64,000 nt of DNA. It comes from SHZI01 sp040080965. GTDB lineage: Bacteria > Pseudomonadota > Gammaproteobacteria > Steroidobacterales > GCA-2729495. Each line of letters begins with the position of its first letter. Position 1 is the stretch's first letter. Below are positions 7,668 through 17,270 of the stretch, in pieces. The notes beneath the pieces are model-generated. The model did no database searches. It was not told the origin of the DNA and saw nothing but the letters and a program-made list of their open reading frames with translations. Where the stretch lies: contig JBEBHH010000005.1 of NCBI GenBank assembly GCA_040080965.1, positions 62,001 to 126,000 on the forward strand. The letters run 5' to 3'. Made by a program: the position numbers and the translations under genes.

Positions 7668-10600
7668 ACGTTTCGCTCTGGGGCATCCGCAATCCGATCG
7701 CCGCCGCGCTGATCTTCGGCATTCTCTGCGTAGCGGGCCTCGTGGGCCTGCGCCAGCTGCCCATCTCCCAGCTGCCCGACTTCGTCACGCCCGAAGTCAC
7801 GGTCACCATCAATCTTCCCGGCGCCAATCCCAGCCAGCTCGAGACCGACGTGACCCGCCGGGTCGAGGACGCAGTGGCGTCGATCGCCAACATCGACAAG
7901 CTCACGTCCACGGTCAGCGAGGGCGTGTCGAAGACCCGGATCATTTTCGACCTCGGCCAGGACATGGACCTGGCACTCCAGGACGTGAAGGACGCCGTCG
8001 AACGGATCCGTCCGGAGCTGCCCCAGGACATCGACGAGCCCGTGATCGCCCGCCTGTCCCTGTTCGGTCCGACGCTGCTGGGCTACGCGGTGGTGGCCGA
8101 CCGGATGGCGCCGGACGAGCTCAGCTGGTTCGTGGACGACACCGTGCGCAAGGCGCTCTTCAGCGTTCCGGGCGTCGGCCAGGTGCTGCGTACGGGCGGC
8201 GTGGATCGCGAAGTGCGCGTGAACATTCGCCCGGATTCCCTGCAGGCCTTTGGCCTGACCGCCGGCACGGTCTCGGCGCAGCTGGCCCGGCTGCAGGTCG
8301 AGCTGTCCGGCGGGCGGACCACGGTGGGCGGTTCCGAGCAGTCGGTGCGCACGGTGGCGACCGTGCACACGGCCGCCGACCTGGCCAACTACCCCATCTC
8401 GCTGCCGGACGGCCGGTCCGTGCGCCTGTCGTCCCTCGCGACGGTGACGGACGGCACCGCCGCGCCCCGGCAGGTCGCCCTGCTGGATGGCAAGCCGGTC
8501 GTATCCGTCTCGATCCAGCGGGCGGCCGACACCAGTGCAGTCAAGGTGGGCGAGGCCGTGCGCCGGAAGATCGCGCAACTGGAAGCCGGGCATCCGGGCG
8601 TGCGCTTCGTCGAGGTCGCTTCGGGCGTCGAGCCGGCCAAGGCGTCCTACGACGCGTCGGTCACCATGCTGATCGAGGGCGCCCTGCTCGCGGTGCTGGT
8701 GGTCTGGCTCTTCCTGCGCGACTGGCGCGCCACGTGGATCTCGGCGCTCGCGCTCCCCCTCTCGGTGCTGCCGACCTTCGCCGTGATGAGCTGGCTCGGC
8801 TACAGCCTGAACCTGCTCTCGCTGCTGGCCTTCGCCGTCGTGATCGGCGTGCTGGTGGACGACGCGATCGTGGAGATCGAGAACATCGCCCAGCACCGGG
8901 CCATGGGCAAGTCGCCGCGCCAGGCCGCCATCGACGCGGCGGACGAAATCGGCATCGCCGTCATCGCCACCTCCGCGACCCTGGCCGCGGTGTTCGTGCC
9001 GGTGGCCTTCATGCCCGGCGAGATCGGCCTGTACTTCCGGGAGTTCGGCTGGACTGCCGCCACGGCCGTGCTCTTCTCGCTGCTGGTGGCGCGGCTCCTC
9101 ACGCCCATGCTCGCAGCGCGGTTCATGGGCGAGAACACCGTTGCGCACCGCGACCCGCGCTGGATGCCCCGCTACCTGTCGTGGGTCGAGGCAGCGCTGC
9201 GCCACCGCCGGCGCACGATGGCGTTCGCCATTGCCACCTTCGTGGCTTCCCTCGCCATCATCCCGCTCATTCCCACCACGTTCCTGCCCGCGTCGGACCA
9301 GTCGCGGACGGACTTGCTCGTGAACCTCCCGCCGGGCGCGCGGCTCGCCGACTCCGTGGCCGCCGCAGAGCAGGTGCGCCTGCTGCTCCAGGACATTCCG
9401 GAGCTGGACAGGGTCTTTGCCCGGATCGGTTCCGTCTCCCTGGGCGGATACGACGCTGCCAGCCTGGCCGACGTGCGCAAGGCGGCCCTCACGCTGGAGT
9501 TCGCCGCCGACCGGAAGCGCAACATCCAGGAGCTGGAAACGGACGTGCGCGAGCGGCTCAAGGACCTGCCGGGCGTGCGGGTGAGCTTTGCTGCCCAGGC
9601 GCCGGGCGACCGGCTCGACATCGTCCTGGCGGGCAAGGACTCCAAGCAGCTCGCCGAGGCGGGCCGCAGCATCGAGTCCGCGCTGCGCGCGGTACCGGGC
9701 CTCGGCAGCGTCGCGTCCACCGCGTCGCTCCTGAATCCCGAGATCGTCATCACGCCGGATGCTGCGCGGGCGGCGGACCTCGGCGTGTCCACGGTGGACA
9801 TCGCCGCCGCGGCCCGCATCGCCACCAGCGGCGATTTCCGCCGCAATCTCGCCAAGCTGAACCTGGCCGAGCGCCAGATCCCGATCCGGGTGCAGATTGC
9901 CGACTCGTCCCTCAGCGACGCGGCGCTGCTGTCGCTGCTCCGGGTGCCATCCCGGAACGGCAGCGTGCCGCTCTCGGCTGTCGCCACCATCACCGACGGC
10001 AGCGGTCCCGCCCAGATCGAGCGCTTCAACCGGGAGCGCAACATCAAGGTTTCGGCCGAGCTGAACGGCCAGCCGCTCGGCAACGTGACGGCCGGTCTCC
10101 GCAAGACCGAGGCCTGGAACAACCTGCCGCCGGGTGTGCGGATCGTGCCCAGCGGCGACTCGGAGGCCTTCGCCGAGATGTTCCTGGGCTTTGGCCTCGC
10201 CATGCTCACCGGCGTCGGCAGCGTGTACCTGGTGCTGCTGCTCCTGTTCCGCAGCGCCATCCAGCCGCTGGTGATCCTGGGCGCCGTGCCCCTCTGCGGC
10301 GCGGGCGCCTTCGGCGGCCTGCTGCTGACCGGTTACGCCCTGTCCCTGCCGTCGCTGATCGGCCTGCTCCTGCTCACGGGCGTGGCCACCAAGAACTCGA
10401 TCCTGATCGTGGACTACGCGATCATCGGCGAGCGGGACCAGGGCCTGTCACGGCACGATGCCATCATGGCAGCGTGCCGCAAGCGCGCCCGGCCGGTGAT
10501 CATGACCACCATCGCCATGGGCGCCGGCATGCTGCCGGTCGCCATCGGCCTGGGGGCGGACGGGAATTTCCGGGCACCGCTCGGCGCCTCGGTGATCGGC

Positions 10601-10768
10601 GGTTTGCTGACGTCGACGCTGCTGTCGCTGGTAGCCGTGCCGGCCGCGTACTCGCTCTTCGCCGACCTGCTGGACTGGTGGCGGGCCCGAAAAGGAAAGG
10701 CGGGGACAGATCTATTTTCCGCTCCCGCTGCTCCCGGACCCACTATTGCCGTCGGCGGCGGAAAATAG
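7664..10768 (+). CDS. RND-family efflux pump inner-membrane subunit
   Basis: Proton-driven AcrB/MexB-superfamily exporter of 1034 residues with the usual twelve spans and two large periplasmic loops. The proton-relay pair is in GVLVDDAIVEIEN and the relay Lys is in TGVATKNSILIVDYA. It starts with GTG at 7664, overlapping the adaptor stop by 4 bases. The substrate cannot be deduced; the type is nearer to MexF/MdtBC-like multidrug pumps than to CusA metal pumps, since no Met clusters are seen. The last residues (about GTDLF...AVGGGK) and the TAG stop are coded by an inverted repeat, so the native C-terminus was altered. Confidence 0.93.
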   Translation: MNVSLWGIRNPIAAALIFGILCVAGLVGLRQLPISQLPDFVTPEVTVTINLPGANPSQLETDVTRRVEDAVASIANIDKLTSTVSEGVSKTRIIFDLGQDMDLALQDVKDAVERIRPELPQDIDEPVIARLSLFGPTLLGYAVVADRMAPDELSWFVDDTVRKALFSVPGVGQVLRTGGVDREVRVNIRPDSLQAFGLTAGTVSAQLARLQVELSGGRTTVGGSEQSVRTVATVHTAADLANYPISLPDGRSVRLSSLATVTDGTAAPRQVALLDGKPVVSVSIQRAADTSAVKVGEAVRRKIAQLEAGHPGVRFVEVASGVEPAKASYDASVTMLIEGALLAVLVVWLFLRDWRATWISALALPLSVLPTFAVMSWLGYSLNLLSLLAFAVVIGVLVDDAIVEIENIAQHRAMGKSPRQAAIDAADEIGIAVIATSATLAAVFVPVAFMPGEIGLYFREFGWTAATAVLFSLLVARLLTPMLAARFMGENTVAHRDPRWMPRYLSWVEAALRHRRRTMAFAIATFVASLAIIPLIPTTFLPASDQSRTDLLVNLPPGARLADSVAAAEQVRLLLQDIPELDRVFARIGSVSLGGYDAASLADVRKAALTLEFAADRKRNIQELETDVRERLKDLPGVRVSFAAQAPGDRLDIVLAGKDSKQLAEAGRSIESALRAVPGLGSVASTASLLNPEIVITPDAARAADLGVSTVDIAAAARIATSGDFRRNLAKLNLAERQIPIRVQIADSSLSDAALLSLLRVPSRNGSVPLSAVATITDGSGPAQIERFNRERNIKVSAELNGQPLGNVTAGLRKTEAWNNLPPGVRIVPSGDSEAFAEMFLGFGLAMLTGVGSVYLVLLLLFRSAIQPLVILGAVPLCGAGAFGGLLLTGYALSLPSLIGLLLLTGVATKNSILIVDYAIIGERDQGLSRHDAIMAACRKRARPVIMTTIAMGAGMLPVAIGLGADGNFRAPLGASVIGGLLTSTLLSLVAVPAAYSLFADLLDWWRARKGKAGTDLFSAPAAPGPTIAVGGGK

Positions 10769-10778
10769 ATCTGTCCCC
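10702..10778. repeat. Long inverted repeat, GGGGACA family, copy 2 (end of RND pump)
   Basis: The left arm at 10702-10722 (GGGGACAGATCTATTTTCCG then C) pairs perfectly with 10758-10778 over 21 bases, enclosing a 35-base loop. It lies across the 3' end of the pump gene and contains its TAG stop at 10766-10768. The convergent decarboxylase gene ends at 10781. It could stop transcription from both sides. The shared ends with the palindromes at 4173 and 17271 suggest one repeat family. Confidence 0.85.
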
Positions 10779-10780
10779 AA

Positions 10781-12409
10781 TTAGCCGATCACGTCGCCCC
10801 ACTTGGCGTCCACGCGCGCGAACGCGTCGGGCGCCAGCGACGTCAGGATCTCCCGGTTAGTCCTCGGGAACGAGGGCGGGCCGCCTTCGCCCGGCAGCTG
10901 CCGGGTGGCGTCGATGATGATCTTGCTGGTCTTGTTCGGGTCTTTCTGGCTCGGATCCAGCGGCAGCCCGGGCAGGTTCTCGAAGATCCGCGCGCCGGGG
11001 TTAGGCTGCCAGCGGGAGCTGATGGCCGCCATGACCTGGGACATGTCCATCAGGTCCACATCCTTGTCGAGCACGATCACCACCTTGGCCACCGGGTTGA
11101 ACTTTCCCAGCTTCTCGCCCGCGGCAATGCCCTGGCCCGGCGCGGTCTTGTCAATGCTGATGAAGAAGATGTTGTTGGCGTTGCTCAGGTAGTGGAAATC
11201 CGAGATCTCCGGCACGAACTTCTTCGAGAACAGGTACGACGATGCCACGCCCGGTGACTTGATGGGGCCCCGGTCCACGCCGGTGAAACTGTTGTGCAGC
11301 CAGGGATTGCGCCGGTGGGTGACGGTGGTGACGTTCATCCACCAGGCCAGCTCCCCGTCGCCCTGGTAACCGAGGCCCTCGCCGTAGGGACCTTCCTTCT
11401 CCAGGTCGTCCAGCGCGATCTCGCCCTCGATGACCATCTCCGCGTGGGCGGGAACCAGGAAGTCGTTCGTCTCGCTCTTCACGATTTCCACCGGTCGGCC
11501 GCGGAGCCCACCGGCCACCGCCAGCTCGTCCACGGGTTTGTTGCCCTGCCGGTTGGCGGTGCGCGAACCGCTGACGACGTAGACGATCGGGTCCTGGCCC
11601 AGCACGAGCGAGATGCGGGCGACCGTCTCGCCGCGCTTCCGGGCCGCGTCGAGCATCTTCCAGCCGGTCTGGCCGGCGCCCGGGCTGATCGCCACCTTGC
11701 GCGGCCCCTTCAGCTGGCAGCGGTAGGTGCCCAGGTTCACGCCGGCCTTCGGGTCCACGGTGAACACCGAAGCCGTATTGATGTAGCGGCCGCCGTCCCC
11801 GGGATTCACCTGCATGAAGGGGAACGTCGTGAGGTCGATCTGGTCCCCGGTCAGCACGACTTCCTTGCACAGGGCTTTCTCGCGGGGCACCAGCACCGGC
11901 GGGATCTCCGGGTAGCGGCCGCCGTTCTTCTGCGCGAGCTGTATGAGATGCGCCCGCGCCCTGCGGAACGTCGCGGTACCGCTGGACGGGTCGGGCTCCA
12001 GGCCGAGCGCCAGGCATTCCGCATCCCACGGACCCAGGTAGTTGCCGACCACGGGGCCCTTCAGCCACCGGCCGCCGATCTTCACCTCGCTGAAGAGCAG
12101 GGCCGGCGCACCCTCGAGCCCGTGGCGCTCCACCAGCCGGTACATGAGCGCCGTCGCCTCGTAGGCGTCCTGGTCCACCCGGTCGATGCGGAGCAGCTTC
12201 CCCCGGGCATCCAGTGCTTCGATCATCCCGCGCATGGTGTCGAAGGGGCCGGTGGGGCCGGACGACCGGGCAGAGCGCCGGGACGATCCCGCCGGGACGG
12301 GCCCTGTGCCAGCGCCTGTGGCGCAGCCGGTTGCCGCCAGCGCTACAGCTGCGCCCAGCGAACTTCCGGCCACGAACGTCCGGCGGGTGAGGGGCGGGGT
12401 CTTCGGCAT
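10781..12409 (-). CDS. UbiD-family decarboxylase with twin-arginine signal (copy 1)
   Basis: UbiD enzymes are prenylated-FMN-dependent decarboxylases of aromatic or unsaturated acids. The 542-residue product has the core signatures: GGRYINTASVFT, NLGTYRCQL with Arg230, the acid motif AEMVIEGE, and EGPYGEGLGY. Unusually it begins with a Tat-like signal (LTRRTFVAG, then a hydrophobic stretch) with a possible lipobox ending at Cys29, so it may be exported. It starts at ATG 12409; longer upstream frames are not homologous. A paralogue lies immediately upstream. No ubiX-type flavin prenyltransferase is in the window. Function and substrate are unknown. Confidence 0.85.
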   Translation of the reverse strand: MPKTPPLTRRTFVAGSSLGAAVALAATGCATGAGTGPVPAGSSRRSARSSGPTGPFDTMRGMIEALDARGKLLRIDRVDQDAYEATALMYRLVERHGLEGAPALLFSEVKIGGRWLKGPVVGNYLGPWDAECLALGLEPDPSSGTATFRRARAHLIQLAQKNGGRYPEIPPVLVPREKALCKEVVLTGDQIDLTTFPFMQVNPGDGGRYINTASVFTVDPKAGVNLGTYRCQLKGPRKVAISPGAGQTGWKMLDAARKRGETVARISLVLGQDPIVYVVSGSRTANRQGNKPVDELAVAGGLRGRPVEIVKSETNDFLVPAHAEMVIEGEIALDDLEKEGPYGEGLGYQGDGELAWWMNVTTVTHRRNPWLHNSFTGVDRGPIKSPGVASSYLFSKKFVPEISDFHYLSNANNIFFISIDKTAPGQGIAAGEKLGKFNPVAKVVIVLDKDVDLMDMSQVMAAISSRWQPNPGARIFENLPGLPLDPSQKDPNKTSKIIIDATRQLPGEGGPPSFPRTNREILTSLAPDAFARVDAKWGDVIG

Positions 12410-12464
12410 GGCGCGTCTCCCGATGGTTAGGCAGACCATAGCACCGCCGGCGTGAACGCAATCC

Positions 12465-14087
12465 TCAGGCTTCGGGTGGAGTCCACCTGCCGACCAGCTT
12501 CTCCCACCGCTCATCCACCCGCGCGAAGGACTCCGGCGCCTGGGCCACCAGCAGCGACCGGTTCTCCTGCTGCCAGGCCGCCGGCCCGCCTTCGTCGGGC
12601 AGCGCCCGGGTGGCATCCACCACGATCTTGCTGGTCCGGTCGGGATCGCCCAGGCTGGGATCGAGCTGATGCCCGCGCAGGCCGGTCAGCACCTTGTTCG
12701 CGCCCTTGGGCTGCCAGCGCGCGCCGGTGGCGTGGAGCACGGCCAGGGTGTCCAGCACGTCAATGTCGTCGTCCACCACGATCACGACCTTCGCCATGCC
12801 CACCCGGCGAGCCATGATCTCGCCCACGGCCAGCCCGTCGCCGGCCTTCTGCTTGCGGATGCTCACGAAGCCGAAGCCCGGCAGCTCCGAGGGTGTGTGG
12901 GCGAAGGTGACGTTCGGCGCCTCCGCCTGCAGGCCGCGCAGGGAGGACATGTTGGCCGTGGCCGACGGCGCACCGCGATTCACGCCGGTGAACTGGTTGA
13001 CGACCCAGGGGTCCCGCCGGTGCGTCACCCGCGTGACGTTCATCCAGAAGTTCTCGGCCTTCTTCCGGCCCATGTAGCCGCGCATCTCGCCGAAGGGGCC
13101 CTCGGGCAGCATCGGCTGGTCCAGCGGGATCTCCCCCTCGATCACCATCTCCGCGTGGGCCGGCACCAGGATGTCGTTGGTCTCCGACTTCACGACGGGC
13201 AGGGGGCGGCCGCGCAGGCCACTCACCAGCTGCAGCTCGTCCGGATTGCCCATGCCGATCTTGGACGTCGAGACCAGCCACGTGATGGGGTCCTGCCCCA
13301 GCACGATGGAGACCTTCGCGATCTTCTCGCCGCGCTCCTTCATCTTCGTCAGCATCTGCCAGCCGCTCTGGCCCGGCTCGGGATTTACGCCAAGGAGGCG
13401 GGGACCCTTGAGCTGGCAGCGGTAGGTGCCGAAGTTGCCGCCGCCCTCGGGATCCCGCGTGAAGACCGAGCCTGTGTTGACGTAGCGGCCGGCGTCGGCC
13501 GGATTGGACTGGATGAAGGCGAACTTCGTGAGGTCGATAGCGTCGCCGGACAGGATCACCTGCTTGCAGGGCGCGTCGGCGACGGACACTTCCTGGCACG
13601 CGGTGGTGGGAAATTTCCCGTCCTTCAGCAGCTCCGCGGCGCGGGCGATGGCGGCCCGGTAGGTGGCGCGGCCGTCGCCGGGCACGGGCTCGATGCCGAG
13701 CGCCACGGCCTCCGTGTGGTAGTGGCCGTACTGGTTCACCAGTACGGGGCCCTGTACCCAGCGGCCCTCGATCTTCACCTCGTCGACGAGAAAGGCCGGC
13801 GTACGGTACAGCCCGAACTCGTCGATGAGTCGGTACATGAGTGCCGTGGCTTCGTAGGCGTCCTGGTCCAGGCGCGGGATGCGGATCAGCAGGCCGCGGC
13901 GGTCTAGTTCGGCCACGTAGTCCCGCAGGGAGTCGAAGGGGCCGTAGCCCCAGCCGGGGGCCGCTGAGGCCGGTGGGCGGCCGCGAGGTGCGGCGCCAGC
14001 CTCGAGCGCCGTGGCTGCGAGTCCCAGGCCGACGGTGGCGGCCACCAGTTCCCGGCGGTTCAGGTGATTACGGTTCGTCTTGTCCAT
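12465..14087 (-). CDS. UbiD-family decarboxylase with twin-arginine signal (copy 2)
   Basis: A 540-residue paralogue of the downstream gene. Shared signatures include DQDAYEATALMYRL, GRYVNTGSVFTRDP, FGTYRCQLKGPR, PAHAEMVIEGEIPLD and EGPFGEMRGY. The N-terminus has a Tat motif (NRRELVAATVGLGL) and an AxA-type cleavage site near residue 35. The start at 14087 is preceded by a strong AGGAGG at a spacing of 6, which decides against the ATG 30 bases upstream. The pair is separated by 55 bases and is probably co-transcribed, perhaps forming a heteromer. UbiD proteins are normally cytosolic, so two exported copies are odd. Confidence 0.85.
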   Translation of the reverse strand: MDKTNRNHLNRRELVAATVGLGLAATALEAGAAPRGRPPASAAPGWGYGPFDSLRDYVAELDRRGLLIRIPRLDQDAYEATALMYRLIDEFGLYRTPAFLVDEVKIEGRWVQGPVLVNQYGHYHTEAVALGIEPVPGDGRATYRAAIARAAELLKDGKFPTTACQEVSVADAPCKQVILSGDAIDLTKFAFIQSNPADAGRYVNTGSVFTRDPEGGGNFGTYRCQLKGPRLLGVNPEPGQSGWQMLTKMKERGEKIAKVSIVLGQDPITWLVSTSKIGMGNPDELQLVSGLRGRPLPVVKSETNDILVPAHAEMVIEGEIPLDQPMLPEGPFGEMRGYMGRKKAENFWMNVTRVTHRRDPWVVNQFTGVNRGAPSATANMSSLRGLQAEAPNVTFAHTPSELPGFGFVSIRKQKAGDGLAVGEIMARRVGMAKVVIVVDDDIDVLDTLAVLHATGARWQPKGANKVLTGLRGHQLDPSLGDPDRTSKIVVDATRALPDEGGPAAWQQENRSLLVAQAPESFARVDERWEKLVGRWTPPEA

Positions 14088-14201
14088 GGCATCCTCCTGA
14101 CATCGACGTTTGGGCACTACGTAACCGCCAAATCCCTCAGCAGTCGAGACAAGCTGGCCCCTCCTGCTTAACGCAAGGACCAGAGTTCCTGTTGAACGCG
14201 G

Positions 14202-14975
14202 TTAACTCGTCAATTGATCGATAGCTGCTCTCGCCCAGCGCTTAACTGATCCTTGGGAATGCTCCTCGACCTCTAGAAGCAATGGGATATGAATTGGATC
14301 CCCGGATTGGCCAAGAACTTTGCAAAGCCATGCGACTGCATCCGCGAGCTCAGCATCGCTGCCAATGTTCGTGTAGCGCGATTGAAGCTGCGCTCTTACG
14401 ATCTCGATAATAGCCGCGTCTTGCAGGTATGAGTTGTAGGCGATGCTTGCCCCCGCGTGCACCAGTTGCGGGCTGTCAGCCCTCAGCATATTCATCACTC
14501 GCTGCCGTGGGATGTCGACAGATGGCACGTCCGACACGCCCGCCGCAATGACTGGGTTCCAGCGGGCGAAATCCGGCAATACTCGTAGGGCAGATTCTGC
14601 GTGGCGCTTGAGCTTCCCTCTGTTTGTACCTCGAAGGACCGTGACGATCGTGCTCAGGTACTTTTCCTGTCCTGAGAAGGCGAGAACTTGCACCTGCCAG
14701 GAACTGTATTCGAGCCCATCGGTCCCGTTCCTGCTCTTATAGTTTTCTAGTAAGTCAGAAGCGACATTGTCAAAAAGCCGCGTGTCGGAGATGCCACTCC
14801 ATTTGATCTGACGGGCAATCAGCTTGATATCACTCTTTTCCGCCGCAAGCTCCGCGATGAGTGCATCCACTTCGCGGTCGAGATCCGCCTGGGTTGCCAT
14901 GGCGGGACTGGTCGATATACCGAACAAGAGTGCAGTGATAGTCACGGTCAAGAGCCTGGTAGCTATGTACTGCAT
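14202..14975 (-). CDS. Secreted alpha-helical protein of unknown function
   Basis: A 257-residue product with a signal peptide cleaved near AMA-TQAD (about residue 28). The mature part is wholly helical in appearance, with loose 30-40 residue repeats resembling HEAT/ARM-like units (for example ALRVLPDFARWNPVIAAGV and SIAYNSYLQDAAIIEIV); this assignment is weak. The gene and its flanks are clearly richer in A/T than everything around it and use rarer codons, which suggests recent acquisition. No recognised family. Confidence 0.65.
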   Translation of the reverse strand: MQYIATRLLTVTITALLFGISTSPAMATQADLDREVDALIAELAAEKSDIKLIARQIKWSGISDTRLFDNVASDLLENYKSRNGTDGLEYSSWQVQVLAFSGQEKYLSTIVTVLRGTNRGKLKRHAESALRVLPDFARWNPVIAAGVSDVPSVDIPRQRVMNMLRADSPQLVHAGASIAYNSYLQDAAIIEIVRAQLQSRYTNIGSDAELADAVAWLCKVLGQSGDPIHIPLLLEVEEHSQGSVKRWARAAIDQLTS

Positions 14976-15313
14976 GACACTACGTCCCTGATGCCCAGTG
15001 CACTTAGACTACCGCACGGCGACCCCCGCATGCTTGGTGGCTGGCCGATGTCGGGGTCTCCGACTCGCGTCCCGACCTTCCTTCTATCTTGGCGAACTCC
15101 ATAGATTCCAGGGGTGCGCCGGCGTTCGGGAGGGTGAGGCGATCAGTCGCAGTGCGGCGCAACTGCTGTACACGCCGAAGCAACCAAAGCGCGGCTCGCT
15201 GGCACTATGTGGATAGGCTTGAAGAGTCTCGGGGGCGGAGATGTCGCGGGACGTTCCTAGAGCCCCCACCACTCGCGCCCTCGTGGTGCCGGCGGTCACG
15301 GCGGACCACCTGG
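14976..15313. other. 338-base region without a supported gene
   Basis: Open frames here are short, lack plausible ribosome-binding sites and show no protein-like composition. The base composition is mixed, part A/T-richer like the 14202-14975 gene and part normal. It may hold the promoter of that gene and a decayed remnant. I see no tRNA, hairpin-terminator or repeat of the families described in this window. Confidence 0.5.
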
Positions 15314-16642
15314 CTACAGGATATAGCGGCTCAGATCCTGGTCCTTGACCAGGCTCCCCAGCTGGGCCTCCACGTAGGCGGCATCGACGGTCAAGTGCCG
15401 GCCGCCTTGGTCGGCAGCCTCGAAGGACACCGTCTCCAGCAGCCGTTCCATGACTGTATGCAGGCGGCGGGCGCCGATGTTCTCCTGCTCGCTGTTCACG
15501 TGGAAGGCGATCTCGGCCAGGCGCCGGACGCCCGACGCGTCGAACTCGATGGTGACGCCTTCCGTCGCCATGAGCGCAGCGTACTGGCGGGTCAGCGAGG
15601 CATCCGGCTCGGTGAGGATCCGCACGAAATCCTCGGTGGTCAGCGCGTCCAGCTCCACGCGGATCGGGAAACGGCCCTGCAGCTCGGGAATCAGGTCGGA
15701 GGGCTTCGAGGCGTGGAATGCGCCCGAGGCAATGAACAGGATGTGGTCGGTCTTCACCATGCCGTACTTGGTGTTGACCGTGCAGCCTTCGACGAGGGGC
15801 AGCAGGTCCCGCTGCACGCCTTCCCGGGACACATCGGCGCCCTGGGTCTCGCCGCGCCGGGCGACCTTGTCGATCTCGTCGATGAAGACGATGCCGTTCT
15901 GCTCGACGTTTTCGAGGGCGGCAGACTTCAGGTCCTCCTCGTTGATCAGGCGGCTGGCCTCCTCGTCGATGAGCAGGCGGAAGGCTTCCTTCACCTTCAG
16001 CTTGCGCGACTTGCGGCGGCCCGAGCCCATGTTCTGGAACAGGCTCTGCAGCTGGCTGGACATCTCCTCCATGCCGGGCGGGGCCATGATCTCCACGCCC
16101 ATGGGCACGGCGGCAAGGTCCACCTCGATCTCCTTGTCGTCCAGCTTCCCCTCGCGAAGCATCTTGCGGAATTTCTGCCGGGTCTCCGAGTCCCGGGATT
16201 CCTGCGGCGAGGTGAAGCCGGCGGACGGCGGCGGGAGCAGGGCATCCAGTACTTTCTCCTCGGCAGCGTCCTCGGCCCGGTGCCGGACCTTCTGGGTCTC
16301 GCGCTCCCGGGTCAGCTTCACCGCGGCGTCCATCAGGTCCTTGATGATGCTGTCGACTTCCCGGCCGACGTAGCCCACCTCGGTGAACTTGGTGGCCTCC
16401 ACCTTGATGAAGGGCGCCTGGGCCAGGCGCGCGAGGCGGCGGGCAATCTCGGTCTTGCCCACGCCGGTGGGGCCGATCATCAGGATGTTCTTTGGCGTGA
16501 TCTCGCCCTGCAGGGGCTCACCCACCTGCATGCGCCGCCAGCGGTTGCGGAGCGCGATGGCCACGGCCCGCTTCGCCGGATCCTGGCCGATGATGTACTT
16601 GTCCAGCTCCTGGACGATCTCGCGGGGCGTCATCTGGGACAT
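15314..16642 (-). CDS. hslU: ATP-dependent protease ATPase subunit HslU (ClpY)
   Basis: AAA+ unfoldase that feeds substrates to the HslV peptidase in the cytosol. The 442-residue product starts MSQMTPREIVQELDKYIIGQ, the family N-terminus. It has Walker A GPTGVGKTE, the pore motif GYVGREVDS, the variable I domain (about residues 110-240), Walker B IVFIDEID and a C-terminal SLVKDQDLSRYIL that docks into HslV. It lies 20 bases downstream of hslV in the same operon. A longer frame runs upstream through hslV but is not translated as HslU. Confidence 0.97.
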   Translation of the reverse strand: MSQMTPREIVQELDKYIIGQDPAKRAVAIALRNRWRRMQVGEPLQGEITPKNILMIGPTGVGKTEIARRLARLAQAPFIKVEATKFTEVGYVGREVDSIIKDLMDAAVKLTRERETQKVRHRAEDAAEEKVLDALLPPPSAGFTSPQESRDSETRQKFRKMLREGKLDDKEIEVDLAAVPMGVEIMAPPGMEEMSSQLQSLFQNMGSGRRKSRKLKVKEAFRLLIDEEASRLINEEDLKSAALENVEQNGIVFIDEIDKVARRGETQGADVSREGVQRDLLPLVEGCTVNTKYGMVKTDHILFIASGAFHASKPSDLIPELQGRFPIRVELDALTTEDFVRILTEPDASLTRQYAALMATEGVTIEFDASGVRRLAEIAFHVNSEQENIGARRLHTVMERLLETVSFEAADQGGRHLTVDAAYVEAQLGSLVKDQDLSRYIL

Positions 16643-16662
16643 GGCAAAAAGGTACCGGACAC

Positions 16663-17208
16663 TTAGTTTTGTTGGTTTTCCAGCACTTCGACGGTGATGT
16701 GCTGGTTTGTGTAGATGCAGATCTTGCCGGCGATCTCCAGGCTCTTGCGGACGATCTGCTCGGCGGCAAGGTCGGAGTTCTCCAGGAGCGCCCGGGCGGC
16801 CGCCTGGGCGAAGGGCCCGCCGGAGCCGATGGCCATCAGGTCGTCTTCTGGCTCGATCACGTCGCCGTTGCCGGAGATGATCAGGGACTTCTCCCTGTCC
16901 GCAACGCAGAGCAGCGCCTCCAGCCGGCGCAGGCGCCGATCCGTGCGCCACTCCTTGGCCAGCTCGATGGCGGCGCGGCTCAGGTTGCCGTACTGCTCCA
17001 GTTTGCCCTCGAACAGCTCGAAGAGCGTGAAGGCGTCAGCCGTGCCGCCGGCAAACCCCGCCAGCACCCGGCCGCCCGCCAGGCGCCGGACCTTGCGGGC
17101 GTTGCCCTTCATGATGGTGTTGCCGAGGGTGACCTGGCCGTCGCCGCCCACGGCGACCGAGCCGTTACGGCGGACGGAGACGATGGTGGTGCCGTCGAAT
17201 TGCTGCAT
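16663..17208 (-). CDS. hslV: ATP-dependent protease peptidase subunit HslV (ClpQ)
   Basis: Threonine peptidase of the HslUV protease. The 181-residue product carries the N-terminal nucleophile in GTTIVSVRRNG; after removal of the first six residues Thr7 would be exposed. Other family marks are GGDGQVTLGNTIMKGNARKVRRL, AGFAGGTADAFTLFE and AIGSGGPFAQAAARAL. It is the first gene of the hslVU pair. I saw no clear sigma-32 promoter upstream. Confidence 0.97.
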   Translation of the reverse strand: MQQFDGTTIVSVRRNGSVAVGGDGQVTLGNTIMKGNARKVRRLAGGRVLAGFAGGTADAFTLFELFEGKLEQYGNLSRAAIELAKEWRTDRRLRRLEALLCVADREKSLIISGNGDVIEPEDDLMAIGSGGPFAQAAARALLENSDLAAEQIVRKSLEIAGKICIYTNQHITVEVLENQQN

Positions 17209-17270
17209 GGAGGCCCGCTTGTTCCGGGTTATTTGGCCGACAGTCTATCTGGGGGCGGCTCCAGAAAAGA

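Noticed and set aside
7573..10860. Open frame of 1095 residues in another frame of the RND pump gene
   Set aside because: Its translation is Arg/Pro/Gly-rich with no membrane spans, whereas the GTG-initiated frame at 7664 is a textbook RND protein.
15084..15299. 71-residue open frame on the minus strand
   Set aside because: No ribosome-binding site, irregular composition, no homology-like features.
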